From Bacteroides sp. CAG:530 (GTDB taxonomy: Bacteria; Bacteroidota; Bacteroidia; Bacteroidales; Bacteroidaceae): DNA of 9,968 nt. Shown here piece after piece: positions 1 to 6,418 of this stretch (its first letter is position 1; each line of letters opens with the position of its first letter). Both the position numbers and the translations under genes were made by a program. Where the stretch lies: NCBI GenBank assembly GCA_000434735.1, contig FR881236.1:40657-50624 (forward strand), in the 5' to 3' direction. The notes beneath the pieces were generated by a model. The model was not told the origin of the DNA, made no database searches, and saw only the letters and a list, made by a program, of their open reading frames with translations.

Positions 1-142
1 CGTCCTGCTGAACCAAAGTCTGAGGCATCGGGATGATGTTGATGCCTTCGTTGTAGGGCTTAACAGCCGACGACCCATCGCCACAACTAGTAAAGGCCAT
101 GAGCGCAGCTCCTACAAAAAGAGAAGAGATTAAATTCTTCAT
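1..142 (-). CDS. Beta-N-acetylhexosaminidase lipoprotein (GH20), N-terminal fragment
   Basis: Only the first 47 codons lie in the window; the rest continues past the left edge. Translation from the ATG at 142 gives a lipoprotein signal peptide (MKNLISSLFVGAALMAFTSC) with Cys20 as the likely lipidated residue. The mature start contains INIIPMPQTLVQQ at residues 34-46. That pattern (I-I-P-x-P) is typical of the N-terminal domain preceding the catalytic barrel of Bacteroidetes family 20 glycoside hydrolases, which release terminal N-acetylhexosamine from glycans in the periplasm or at the cell surface. The gene lies 41 bp downstream of gcvT on the same strand with no terminator between, so co-transcription is likely. 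The family call rests on a short stretch; the lipoprotein signal is clearer than the enzyme identity. Confidence 0.72.
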   Translation of the reverse strand, partial: MKNLISSLFVGAALMAFTSCGDGSSAVKPYNEGINIIPMPQTLVQQD

Positions 143-183
143 GCTAAAAACATTTTTCTTATAGTTAATATTAGGTTTAATTC

Positions 184-1272
184 TTACTTGCGAAAAGGAG
201 GTTTAACCACTTTAGCTTTCAACTTACGTCCTCTATTATCCAAATAGATTTCGGTTTCAGGTTTTGCGAATTCTATTTTCACGTATCCCATTCCGATTCC
301 GATTTTACGAACAGGCGACATTGTACCAGATGTAACATGTCCTATTACTTGTCCTTCAGCATCGGTCAAATTATATCCGTGACGAGGAATACCTCTGTCT
401 ATCATTTCAAAGCCTACCAATTTACGAGATACACCGTCTTTCTTTTGCTGTTCAAGCATGGCACGGTTGGTGAAGTTCTTTCCGTCAACAAACTTGGTAA
501 TCCATCCCAAACCAGCTTCGATAGGTGAAGTTGTATCGTCTATATCATTACCGTACAGGCAGAATCCCATTTCAAGACGCAGAGTGTCGCGTGCACCAAG
601 TCCTACCGGCTTGATATCAAATTCGGCGCCTGCTTCGAATACGGCATCCCATATCTTCATGGCGTCTTTCGGATCGAAATACAATTCAAAGCCTCCAGCT
701 CCGGTATATCCGGTATTAGAGATAATAACATCTGGCACGCCGGCAAACTCGCCAACGCAGAAATTATAATAAGGTATATCCGACAAATTAACAGAGGTAA
801 GCTTCTGCAATGTTGCTACAGCCTTAGGTCCCTGCACTGCCAACTGTCCTATATTATCAGATGCATTTGTCAATTCAGCGCCCGCTTCATTGTGCGACAC
901 ACACCAATTCCAGTCTTTATCAATATTGGCTGCATTCACTACCAACAAATACTTTTCCGGATTAAAGCAATACACCAACAAGTCGTCTACTATACCACCA
1001 GTTTCATTCGGGAAACAAGTATACTGTACCTTACCCTTGGTAAGAACAGCCGCATTGTTCGATGTAACCTGCTGAATGAAAGCAAGCGCATTGGGACCTT
1101 CTACCCAAAACTCACCCATGTGAGACACGTCGAACACGCCCACCCCATCACAAACTGTAAAGTGTTCATTGATTATACCTGTAGGATATTCAATAGGCAT
1201 ATTATATCCTGCAAACTCATGCATTTTTGCCCCTAAAGCAATGTGCTTCTCTGTAAAAGGAGTCGTTTTCAT
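184..1272 (-). CDS. gcvT: Aminomethyltransferase, glycine cleavage system T-protein
   Basis: Cytoplasmic enzyme that takes the aminomethyl group carried on lipoyl-GcvH, releases ammonia and passes the one-carbon unit to tetrahydrofolate as 5,10-methylene-THF. The 362-residue length is normal. Visible family motifs are DVSHMGE (48-54), GGIVDDLLVY (92-101, with the catalytic-type Asp96), LAVQGPKA (144-151), SNTGYTGAGGFELY (185-198), GLGARDTLRLEMG (224-236), SPIEAGLGW (249-257) and HVTSGTMSPVRKIGIGMGYV (312-331). The ATG at 1272 begins the usual MKTTPFTEKH start. Upstream is AT-rich with no clear Shine-Dalgarno or -7 box. It lies between pepT (97 bp upstream, terminator between) and a GH20 lipoprotein (41 bp downstream). 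The other glycine cleavage genes are not in the window. Identification is secure. Confidence 0.97.
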   Translation of the reverse strand: MKTTPFTEKHIALGAKMHEFAGYNMPIEYPTGIINEHFTVCDGVGVFDVSHMGEFWVEGPNALAFIQQVTSNNAAVLTKGKVQYTCFPNETGGIVDDLLVYCFNPEKYLLVVNAANIDKDWNWCVSHNEAGAELTNASDNIGQLAVQGPKAVATLQKLTSVNLSDIPYYNFCVGEFAGVPDVIISNTGYTGAGGFELYFDPKDAMKIWDAVFEAGAEFDIKPVGLGARDTLRLEMGFCLYGNDIDDTTSPIEAGLGWITKFVDGKNFTNRAMLEQQKKDGVSRKLVGFEMIDRGIPRHGYNLTDAEGQVIGHVTSGTMSPVRKIGIGMGYVKIEFAKPETEIYLDNRGRKLKAKVVKPPFRK

Positions 1273-1297
1273 AATTAGGTCTAAAATCTTTAAGGTT

Positions 1298-1356
1298 ATT
1301 TATTATAAAAAGCAAAAGCACCGAATACCGGATTCTAATTATCCGGCATTCGGCAC
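1298..1356 (-). terminator. Intrinsic terminator between pepT and gcvT
   Basis: Arms 1341-1356 and 1318-1333 form a 16-bp stem around a 7-nt loop. In minus-strand RNA every position pairs once G-U wobbles are allowed; in plus-strand RNA the same positions give A-C mismatches. The structure is therefore minus-specific. The tail (TTTTGCTTTTTAT) follows at once. It should end the pepT transcript 14 bp after its stop codon and 46 bp or more before the gcvT start. Confidence 0.88.
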
Positions 1357-1369
1357 TTATATATATTTA

Positions 1370-2611
1370 TCAATATCTTTTAGCGGTAAGCTCTGCTATC
1401 TTAGCCACCACGTTCATTGCCTTATGGATAGACTGGATAGGCACAAACTCATAGCGTCCGTGGAAATTCAATCCTCCTGCAAAGATGTTAGGACAAGGCA
1501 ATCCCTTAAACGACAACTGCGCTCCGTCTGTTCCGCCGCGTATAGCCTTTACCTTAGGCTCTACTCCAGCTTCTTTCATTGCCGCAAAAGCGATGTCTAT
1601 TATGTGCATCAACGGCTCTACCTGCTGACGCATATTATAATATTGGTCCTTCAGACATACCGTAACAGTATCTGCGCCATAACGTTCGTTCATCTTTTCG
1701 GCACAAGCGGTGATAAATTTCTTGCGCTGTTCAAATTTAGCACGGTCGTGGTCGCGAATAATATAAGAAAGGTCTGTACCTTCAATATCTCCCTGAATGC
1801 CTATCAAGTGATAGAAACCTTCATATCCTTCGGTAGCGGCCGGAACCTCGTTAGCCGGAAGCATTGAGATAAACTCGTTGGCCAGAAGCATAGAGTTAAT
1901 CATCTTATTCTTGGCATATCCCGGATGAACGTTGCGTCCTTTAATATGTACCTTAGCCGATGCAGCATTGAAGTTTTCGAATTCCAATTCGCCAACTTCA
2001 CCACCGTCCATAGTATACGCCCACTTACAGCCAAACTTCTCAACATCGAACTTATGCGCACCCAATCCGATTTCCTCATCGGGGTTAAAGCCGATTCTGA
2101 TTTTTCCGTGCTCAATTTCGGGATGTTCTTTCAGATAAGCCATCGCGCCTACTATCTCGGCAATACCGGCTTTATCATCTGCGCCAAGCAGTGTATGTCC
2201 ATCGGTAACAATCAAATCCTCGCCTACATGGTCAAGCAATTCCGGGAACTGCTCCGGCGAAAGAACAATGTTATCTTCTGCACATAAAACAATGGGCTTT
2301 CCGTCGTAATTTTCTACGATGCGAGGCTTTACATTTGTTCCGCTCATATCTGGACTTGTATCCATATGGGCTATAAAGCCGATGGTAGGTATCTCACGAT
2401 TCACATTAGCCGGAAGAGTGGCAAACAGATAGCCATTCTCGTCAAGCGAAATCTCTTCCAAGCCCAAGGCTTCGAGCTCCGACTTTAAATACTCTGCAAA
2501 AACCATCTGTTTCGCAGTACTTGGAGTAACCCCTGTCGATTCATCCGACTGAGTATCGAAGGTGACGTACTTCAAAAAACGTTCTATAACTGTCATAGTA
2601 TTATAACTCAT
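1370..2611 (-). CDS. pepT: Peptidase T (tripeptide aminopeptidase, M20B)
   Basis: Cytoplasmic di-zinc aminopeptidase that removes the N-terminal residue from tripeptides. At 413 residues it has the usual length. The metal-site pattern of the family is complete: AHMDTSPD (His82, Asp84), GADDKAG (Asp145), NPDEEIG (Glu179 and Glu180), MDGG (Asp202) and NFHGRYEF (His384). RNVHPGYAKNKM (226-237) and RGGTDGAQLSFKG (358-370) are also characteristic. Residue numbers count from the ATG at 2611. A second ATG at 2596 (MTVIERF) aligns better with the start of classic PepT proteins, so the first five residues may not be real. The gene is monocistronic by structure: a promoter candidate lies about 40 bp upstream and a strong terminator just downstream. 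Confidence 0.96.
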   Translation of the reverse strand: MSYNTMTVIERFLKYVTFDTQSDESTGVTPSTAKQMVFAEYLKSELEALGLEEISLDENGYLFATLPANVNREIPTIGFIAHMDTSPDMSGTNVKPRIVENYDGKPIVLCAEDNIVLSPEQFPELLDHVGEDLIVTDGHTLLGADDKAGIAEIVGAMAYLKEHPEIEHGKIRIGFNPDEEIGLGAHKFDVEKFGCKWAYTMDGGEVGELEFENFNAASAKVHIKGRNVHPGYAKNKMINSMLLANEFISMLPANEVPAATEGYEGFYHLIGIQGDIEGTDLSYIIRDHDRAKFEQRKKFITACAEKMNERYGADTVTVCLKDQYYNMRQQVEPLMHIIDIAFAAMKEAGVEPKVKAIRGGTDGAQLSFKGLPCPNIFAGGLNFHGRYEFVPIQSIHKAMNVVAKIAELTAKRY

Positions 2612-2651
2612 ATTTATTAGCTGATTTCTACAGCATACTCATTAAACTTTG

Positions 2652-2683
2652 TAAAATTAGGAAATTACTTCATAACAGCCAAA
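2652..2683 (-). promoter_or_regulatory. Candidate Bacteroides-type promoter for pepT
   Basis: On the minus strand TTTG (2683-2680) is followed after exactly 20 bp by TAATTTTA (2659-2652), one mismatch from the Bacteroidetes -7 consensus TAnnTTTG with its -33 TTTG. It lies about 40 bp upstream of the pepT start. Inferred from consensus only. Confidence 0.5.
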
Positions 2684-2763
2684 AGCATTATATTTTTTTA
2701 TCAATACGTATTACTTAAGTAGTAAAACCATGGCCTTATACCATAAAGTCTTAAAAAAAGTGC

Positions 2764-2793
2764 TTCGTTATCGTTTCAAAAACCGTAACTTTG
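2764..2793 (+). promoter_or_regulatory. Candidate Bacteroides-type promoter for the outer-membrane barrel gene
   Basis: TAACTTTG at 2786-2793 matches the -7 consensus TAnnTTTG exactly. The -33 position holds only TTCG (2764-2767, 18-bp spacer), a partial match. Transcription would begin near 2800, leaving a leader of about 20 nt before the ATG at 2821. Confidence 0.55.
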
Positions 2794-2820
2794 TCACACT
2801 GAAACATTCATATCAAATTG

Positions 2821-4029
2821 ATGAAAAAATACATATTATTCTTTATCGCCCTATCAGTCACTTTCACCACAGTAGCTAAAGAAGAATCTTTAGCAAAAAC
2901 TGATTCCACTACTACAACCATACTGACAAAAAAAGAGTTGCACCGTCAGCGTGTAGCGCAGCGCAACTTCCATTATAACATTTTAGGAGGACCAAGTTAC
3001 ACACCCGACTTTGGTTTTCTGATTGGCGGTAGTGCATTGATGACTTTCCGCATGAATCCACAAGACACCACGATGCGACGTTCGGTAATCCCCATGGCGT
3101 TGGCATTCATGTTCGAAGGCGGAGGACTGAATCTTATGGTAAAGCCACAATTATTCTTTAAGGACGATAAGTTCCGCATCTTCGGCGTTCTGAATTATAA
3201 GAATACTAGAGAGAATTTCTACGGTATAGGCTATAACACCAATAAGAACTATGAGCGAAGCGACTCTACCAGCCAATATAGATATAGCGGATTCCAAGTA
3301 AATCCGTGGTTCCTGTTCCGCATGGGAAAGAGCGATATATTCTTTGGCCCGCAGATAGACATCTCGTACGATAAACTAAGTGATCCCGCCAAGCACTTGC
3401 CTCAACAAGCTGATTATGCTGCAGCCGGAGGCGATGAAAACGGATATAAGAATTTCAGTTCCGGTATCGGATTCCTTCTTTCTTACGACACACGTGATAT
3501 TCCAGCCAACCCTTACCGTGGCACATACGTAGACTTGAGGGGTATAATGTATCAAAAATGGTTAGGCAGTGACAAGAACTTCTACCGCTTGGAGCTTGAC
3601 TACCGCCAATACAAATCGGTAGGTCAACGCAAAGTGTTGGCTTGGACACTACAATCAAAAAATACTTTTGGCCGGCACATCCCTCTTACTAAATACGCAT
3701 TGAGCGGAACCCCGTTCGACCTGCGCGGATATTACATGGGGCAGTATCGCGATAAAAGCTCGCATGTAGCCTTGGTAGAATACCGCCAGATGTTCAATAC
3801 CGACCGCAGCACATGGCTAAAACGCATCACCAGTCACTTGGGATATGTGGCTTGGGGAGGCGTAGGCTTCATGGGTCCTACCCCAGGAAAGATAGAAGGC
3901 GTATTGCCCAACGCCGGATTAGGCTTGCGCATAGAAGTACAGCCTCGCATGAACGTACGATTCGACTACGGACGTAACTTCGTGAACAAACAGAACCTGT
4001 TCTACTTTAATATGACAGAAGCTTTCTGA
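2821..4029 (+). CDS. Stand-alone Omp85/BamA-TamA-type outer-membrane beta-barrel protein
   Basis: This 402-residue protein has an N-terminal signal peptide (MKKYILFFIALSVTFTTVAK). About 30 polar residues follow, then what looks entirely like a barrel: alternating aromatic/polar strands from about residue 50 and a C-terminal Phe (FNMTEAF), the usual outer-membrane sorting signal. PYRGTYVDLRG (231-241), DLRGYYMGQYRD (300-311) and AWGGVGF...NAGLGLRIEVQPRMNVRFDYG match the bacterial surface antigen (Omp85) barrel. LRGY at 301-304 corresponds to the conserved VRGF-like loop-6 motif. No room exists for POTRA domains, so it is not BamA itself; the substrate or role is unknown. A TTG three bases earlier is in frame, but the ATG at 2821 gives the normal signal peptide. 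It is the only confident plus-strand gene and has its own promoter and terminator. Confidence 0.85.
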   Translation: MKKYILFFIALSVTFTTVAKEESLAKTDSTTTTILTKKELHRQRVAQRNFHYNILGGPSYTPDFGFLIGGSALMTFRMNPQDTTMRRSVIPMALAFMFEGGGLNLMVKPQLFFKDDKFRIFGVLNYKNTRENFYGIGYNTNKNYERSDSTSQYRYSGFQVNPWFLFRMGKSDIFFGPQIDISYDKLSDPAKHLPQQADYAAAGGDENGYKNFSSGIGFLLSYDTRDIPANPYRGTYVDLRGIMYQKWLGSDKNFYRLELDYRQYKSVGQRKVLAWTLQSKNTFGRHIPLTKYALSGTPFDLRGYYMGQYRDKSSHVALVEYRQMFNTDRSTWLKRITSHLGYVAWGGVGFMGPTPGKIEGVLPNAGLGLRIEVQPRMNVRFDYGRNFVNKQNLFYFNMTEAF

Positions 4030-4039
4030 TATATAGAGA

Positions 4040-4094
4040 AAACAAAAAAATCCGCAACACTTGTTTTACCAAGCACTGCGGATTCTTTTATTTA
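4040..4094. terminator. Bidirectional terminator between convergent genes
   Basis: AATCCGCA (4049-4056) pairs perfectly with TGCGGATT (4077-4084); inner CTTG/CAAG adds four pairs around a TTTTAC loop. An A-run precedes it (4041-4050) and CTTTTATTT follows, so it can serve both the barrel gene ending at 4029 and the convergent HU-like gene ending at 4133. Confidence 0.85.
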
Positions 4095-4132
4095 TGGCAA
4101 CCGCTATGGCTGCTCATCTTCTTTTCATAAGT

Positions 4133-4552
4133 CTACTTCTGTTCTTTCTTCTTTGCGAGGACCGGTACACGCTCGTAATTCAAGCTATTCAATAAATCGG
4201 CCATGTCTATTCCTGGGTGGAAGTTGAAACGAGCACGTATTATATTGGCTCGGGTAAACTCTTTTTCCGTCTTTGCGCCCACACTTCGCAAGCCAATTCT
4301 AAAACTGCCCAAGTCGCCCAATCTTACTATCTCGCCTGCCATCAGTCCCTGCTTCATTACCATGCACAGTGAACAGAGCACCGCCATGATATCAGGATAC
4401 GTCACGGTACACATTTGCTGTATGCGATGTCCTATCTCACGGATATTCATCTCACCTCTGGCTTGCGCCTGTGCATAATACAATTTGTTTTCTCTGTTAG
4501 GGTCTTTAAAGTCTGTTCTTGCTACTACTGAATAAGCTACTGATTTTTCCAT
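4133..4552 (-). CDS. HU-related DNA-binding protein (Bacteroidetes type)
   Basis: A 139-residue basic protein with the layout of the Bacteroidetes histone-like family related to HU/IHF. A short extension (1-35) with YSVVARTDFKDPN precedes the helical dimerisation part (about 36-70). The beta-saddle follows with GEIVRLGDLGSFRIGL (73-88), equivalent to the GFGSF region of HU. ANIIRARFNFHPG (102-114) and a lysine-rich end come last. Members bind and bend DNA; many occur as several paralogs per genome and are often found near polysaccharide or mobile loci, so a specific role cannot be read from sequence. It has its own -7 element immediately beside a palindrome (4591-4618) that could serve as an operator. 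The 142-aa gene upstream on the same strand is 137 bp away. Confidence 0.88.
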   Translation of the reverse strand: MEKSVAYSVVARTDFKDPNRENKLYYAQAQARGEMNIREIGHRIQQMCTVTYPDIMAVLCSLCMVMKQGLMAGEIVRLGDLGSFRIGLRSVGAKTEKEFTRANIIRARFNFHPGIDMADLLNSLNYERVPVLAKKKEQK

Positions 4553-4590
4553 TTTTGTTACTTTTTAAAATTAAACATTGTTCTTTGTAT

Positions 4591-4618
4591 TAATACGTTC
4601 GATATCGATTTCGTATTA
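4591..4618. promoter_or_regulatory. 28-bp palindromic operator candidate upstream of the HU-like gene
   Basis: Outer arms TAATACG (4591-4597) and CGTATTA (4612-4618) are perfect inverted repeats. Between them lies a second perfect palindrome, TCGATATCGA (4599-4608), offset by two bases. The element directly abuts the -7 box and therefore covers the predicted transcription start. That is the position of a repressor site; the binding protein is unknown (self-regulation by the HU-like protein, or the neighbouring 142-aa protein, are options). Confidence 0.55.
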
Positions 4619-4626
4619 CAAAGATA
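4619..4626 (-). promoter_or_regulatory. -7 promoter element of the HU-like gene
   Basis: TATCTTTG on the minus strand matches TAnnTTTG exactly. No TTTG is visible at the expected -33 position. The start would fall near 4612, giving a leader of about 60 nt before the ATG at 4552. Confidence 0.55.
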
Positions 4627-4689
4627 CAACACCGCCACCGCGTCACTGTATGGCTTTGAATCGGTTTACCAAATTATTTTTTAATTTTC

Positions 4690-5118
4690 TTATATGCGCC
4701 TTACCAAATGCCGCAAACAGCCGTAACGGCTTGATTGGGCAAGCCTTTTCGGGCGATGAAGCAGTAGCAATTCTTCACCGGTTGACAGCGGATCTTCCGG
4801 GGTGTGCAGGCGGATTACTATATTCTCTCCCTCCTTTTGACTGCGCACCACCATCCTGCATAGTACGTGCAGACGCATAGCGAGCCGTGCGGTATGCAGC
4901 AGATAAGCCAGAATCTTGGTCAGCGTGTTAAGGCAAGGATTCGGATTGTGATTGGTAAGCGTATCCATCCGCACAGAAGTACAGCGGTTCATTGCCCTGC
5001 ACGATATGCCAACGCTATTGGCCAGCCGATGGATAACAGCGGCAGTCTGTCGTGATACACACTTCTGAATTTCTTCAGCACATTCAAGTTCAGTTTCATT
5101 TTTAAAATCATAAAGCAT
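4690..5118 (-). CDS. Hypothetical protein with a weak XRE-like helix-turn-helix pattern
   Basis: I do not recognise this 142-residue protein. Its N-terminal half is acidic then helical. Residues about 31-73 read HRLANSVGISCRAMNRCTSV followed by RMDTLTNHNPNPCLNTLTKILAYL. That resembles an XRE-family HTH (A..lGiS...l.R......P.l.tL.kIl..L), with the recognition helix region altered and Cys-rich. The C-terminal half is basic and Leu/Arg-rich (LLLLHRPKRLAQSSRYG) with no motif. Codon choice (CTG, GAA, AAG, ACC) suits a real gene at least through residue 110. An in-frame TGA eight codons upstream fixes the ATG at 5118 as the earliest start. No -7 consensus was found, but inverted repeats at 5130-5162 lie just upstream. 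It could be a small regulator of the adjacent HU-like gene, an antitoxin-like protein, or a decayed gene. Confidence 0.5.
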   Translation of the reverse strand: MLYDFKNETELECAEEIQKCVSRQTAAVIHRLANSVGISCRAMNRCTSVRMDTLTNHNPNPCLNTLTKILAYLLHTARLAMRLHVLCRMVVRSQKEGENIVIRLHTPEDPLSTGEELLLLHRPKRLAQSSRYGCLRHLVRRI

Positions 5119-5129
5119 TAGATTAAGTT

Positions 5130-5162
5130 GATATTTGAAATATCGGCCTCATCGGTGAGACC
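5130..5162. repeat. Two adjacent inverted repeats upstream of the 142-aa gene
   Basis: GATATTTGAAATATC (5130-5144) is a perfect 15-bp odd palindrome. It is followed without a gap by GGCCTCA-TCGG-TGAGACC (5145-5162), a 7-bp inverted repeat with one mismatch that becomes a G-U pair in RNA. They sit 12-44 bp before the ATG at 5118, within the likely leader or promoter, so they may be an operator plus a leader hairpin. Confidence 0.4.
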
Positions 5163-5237
5163 GCTTTGCCTTTTCTCCTGATTGTATTTTCCGTTTTTGT
5201 ATATCGTTTATAGAACTTGAAACCATGCATCATAATG

Positions 5238-5288
5238 ACAAAAAAATACCGGCTTGCCAGAAGTGCCATCACCTCTGAGCAAGCCGGT
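5238..5288 (-). terminator. Intrinsic terminator of the metallopeptidase/propeller operon
   Basis: ACCGGCTTGC (5248-5257) pairs perfectly with GCAAGCCGGT (5279-5288). CAGAAG/CCTCTG extends the stem by six pairs after one bulged A. The inner stem closes fully only in minus-strand RNA, where a G-U replaces an A-C. The minus-strand tail is TATTTTTTTG. It lies 66 nt after the stop of the lipoprotein gene ending at 5354. Confidence 0.88.
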
Positions 5289-5353
5289 TGCCTAAAAAAA
5301 GAAAAAAGATTTAGCAATCTAAACAAACTATTTAATTAATGATGAGAACCGTA

Positions 5354-6418
5354 TTAAGGTTGGTTTTTTTTAGGCTGTATTATATACGATGGATTGTTGC
5401 GTATCTCCCAACGCTCCAACTTATCGCCGTTGGTCATCACAAGCCTTTCGTTAACGTATGCTATGACGGGCTGCGATGGTAACGTCACCCTGCTGTCGGC
5501 AGCGAACTGACGGAGCGGAGCGCCAAAGTTGCGGCTCTGAAAATCGGCTACGGTCATTTCCGCCAGCAGCGTATTGCCGTTCTTCTGCATGGCCACGAAC
5601 AGAGTTGCGTCGTCTTTGCCTCTCGCCACAGAACGTATCTTCACTCCGCCTGACGTGGTTACAGATACGGGCGTTTTATCCTTCTTGTCCGCTATCTCGT
5701 TTACGTTCCATGCGTAGACAACGCCTGTGCGTGGAACGAATGCGTAGAGCGAGTCGCCTATCACTTCCATGTCGTATGATTCCGTTGTAGGTTCGTCTCT
5801 GCCACCTATGAAGTTTCCCCCTGTGGCAAGTCTGGCAAACACGGTATTGTTATTGGCAGCCTTGAGGTCGAGAGCCTCACGGTCGAACACACGCACGTTT
5901 GTTTCTTTCGAGTCGCGCACAAAGGCGAAGCGTTTCGTGGCGCACACACATCCCGCCCACGACACGTTGCTCCCCTGCCAGTTGCCTGTGCCAAGGCGAC
6001 TGAGGTAAGCGCCCGTCTTCCTGTCGAATATCTGCACCTCACGGCTGTCTCCGGCGGCTACAAACACATGGTCGCCTTCCACATACACGTCGCGTGCCAA
6101 GGTGCGCTCTCCGTTTGCCATGCTACGCTTATACTTAAGTGATTCCGCGTCGAACACGTCCACGCACTTCCCGGCGAAGTTAGCCACATACAGCTCAGCT
6201 CCATCCAGAAACAGGTTTGCGGCATTAAGCGTTCGCCCCTCACCCAGAGCGGTTGCGGTACATGCCGAATACCCGTCCAGATAATAGTTGTCCGTCACCT
6301 TAACCGTGTCTACCGGTTGCGGCAGGTATCTGTCTTGCGTAGTTTCGCGCAGTTCGGTCTTCTCGCAAGCCACCAATCCAAGCGTTGCCACACCTATTAT
6401 AATAATGTCTCTTTTCAT
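5354..6418 (-). CDS. Lipoprotein with a predicted six-bladed beta-propeller
   Basis: A 354-residue protein with a short signal peptide and lipobox GLVAC (Cys18), so lipid-anchored to a periplasmic or surface membrane leaflet. After a linker (19-60) come about six repeats of roughly 45 residues with the blade pattern of NHL/TolB/6-bladed propellers: LFLDGAELYVANFAGKCVDV (69-88), VYVEGDHVFVAAGDSREVQI (111-130), CATKRFAFVRDSKETNVRVF (159-178), MEVIGDSLYAFVPRTGVVYAW (217-237), ARGKDDATLFVAMQKNGNTL (265-284) and VIAYVNERLVMTNGDKLERW (318-337). No catalytic motif is visible; binding to a glycan, peptide or partner protein is the likely role. Its ATG overlaps the stop of the upstream metallopeptidase gene (ATGA), implying translational coupling and a joint function. 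Base composition is GC-rich (for example 40 of 60 bases at 5941-6000) compared with the pepT/gcvT side. Confidence 0.8.
   Translation of the reverse strand: MKRDIIIIGVATLGLVACEKTELRETTQDRYLPQPVDTVKVTDNYYLDGYSACTATALGEGRTLNAANLFLDGAELYVANFAGKCVDVFDAESLKYKRSMANGERTLARDVYVEGDHVFVAAGDSREVQIFDRKTGAYLSRLGTGNWQGSNVSWAGCVCATKRFAFVRDSKETNVRVFDREALDLKAANNNTVFARLATGGNFIGGRDEPTTESYDMEVIGDSLYAFVPRTGVVYAWNVNEIADKKDKTPVSVTTSGGVKIRSVARGKDDATLFVAMQKNGNTLLAEMTVADFQSRNFGAPLRQFAADSRVTLPSQPVIAYVNERLVMTNGDKLERWEIRNNPSYIIQPKKNQP

Noticed and set aside
1169..1867. 232-codon open frame on the plus strand
   Set aside because: It runs antisense across the gcvT start, the strand-specific terminator and the pepT C-terminus, all firmly identified on the minus strand.
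5123..5326. 67-codon minus-strand frame between the 142-aa gene and the propeller gene
   Set aside because: It reads straight through the terminator hairpin at 5248-5288, and its composition looks like translated non-coding sequence.
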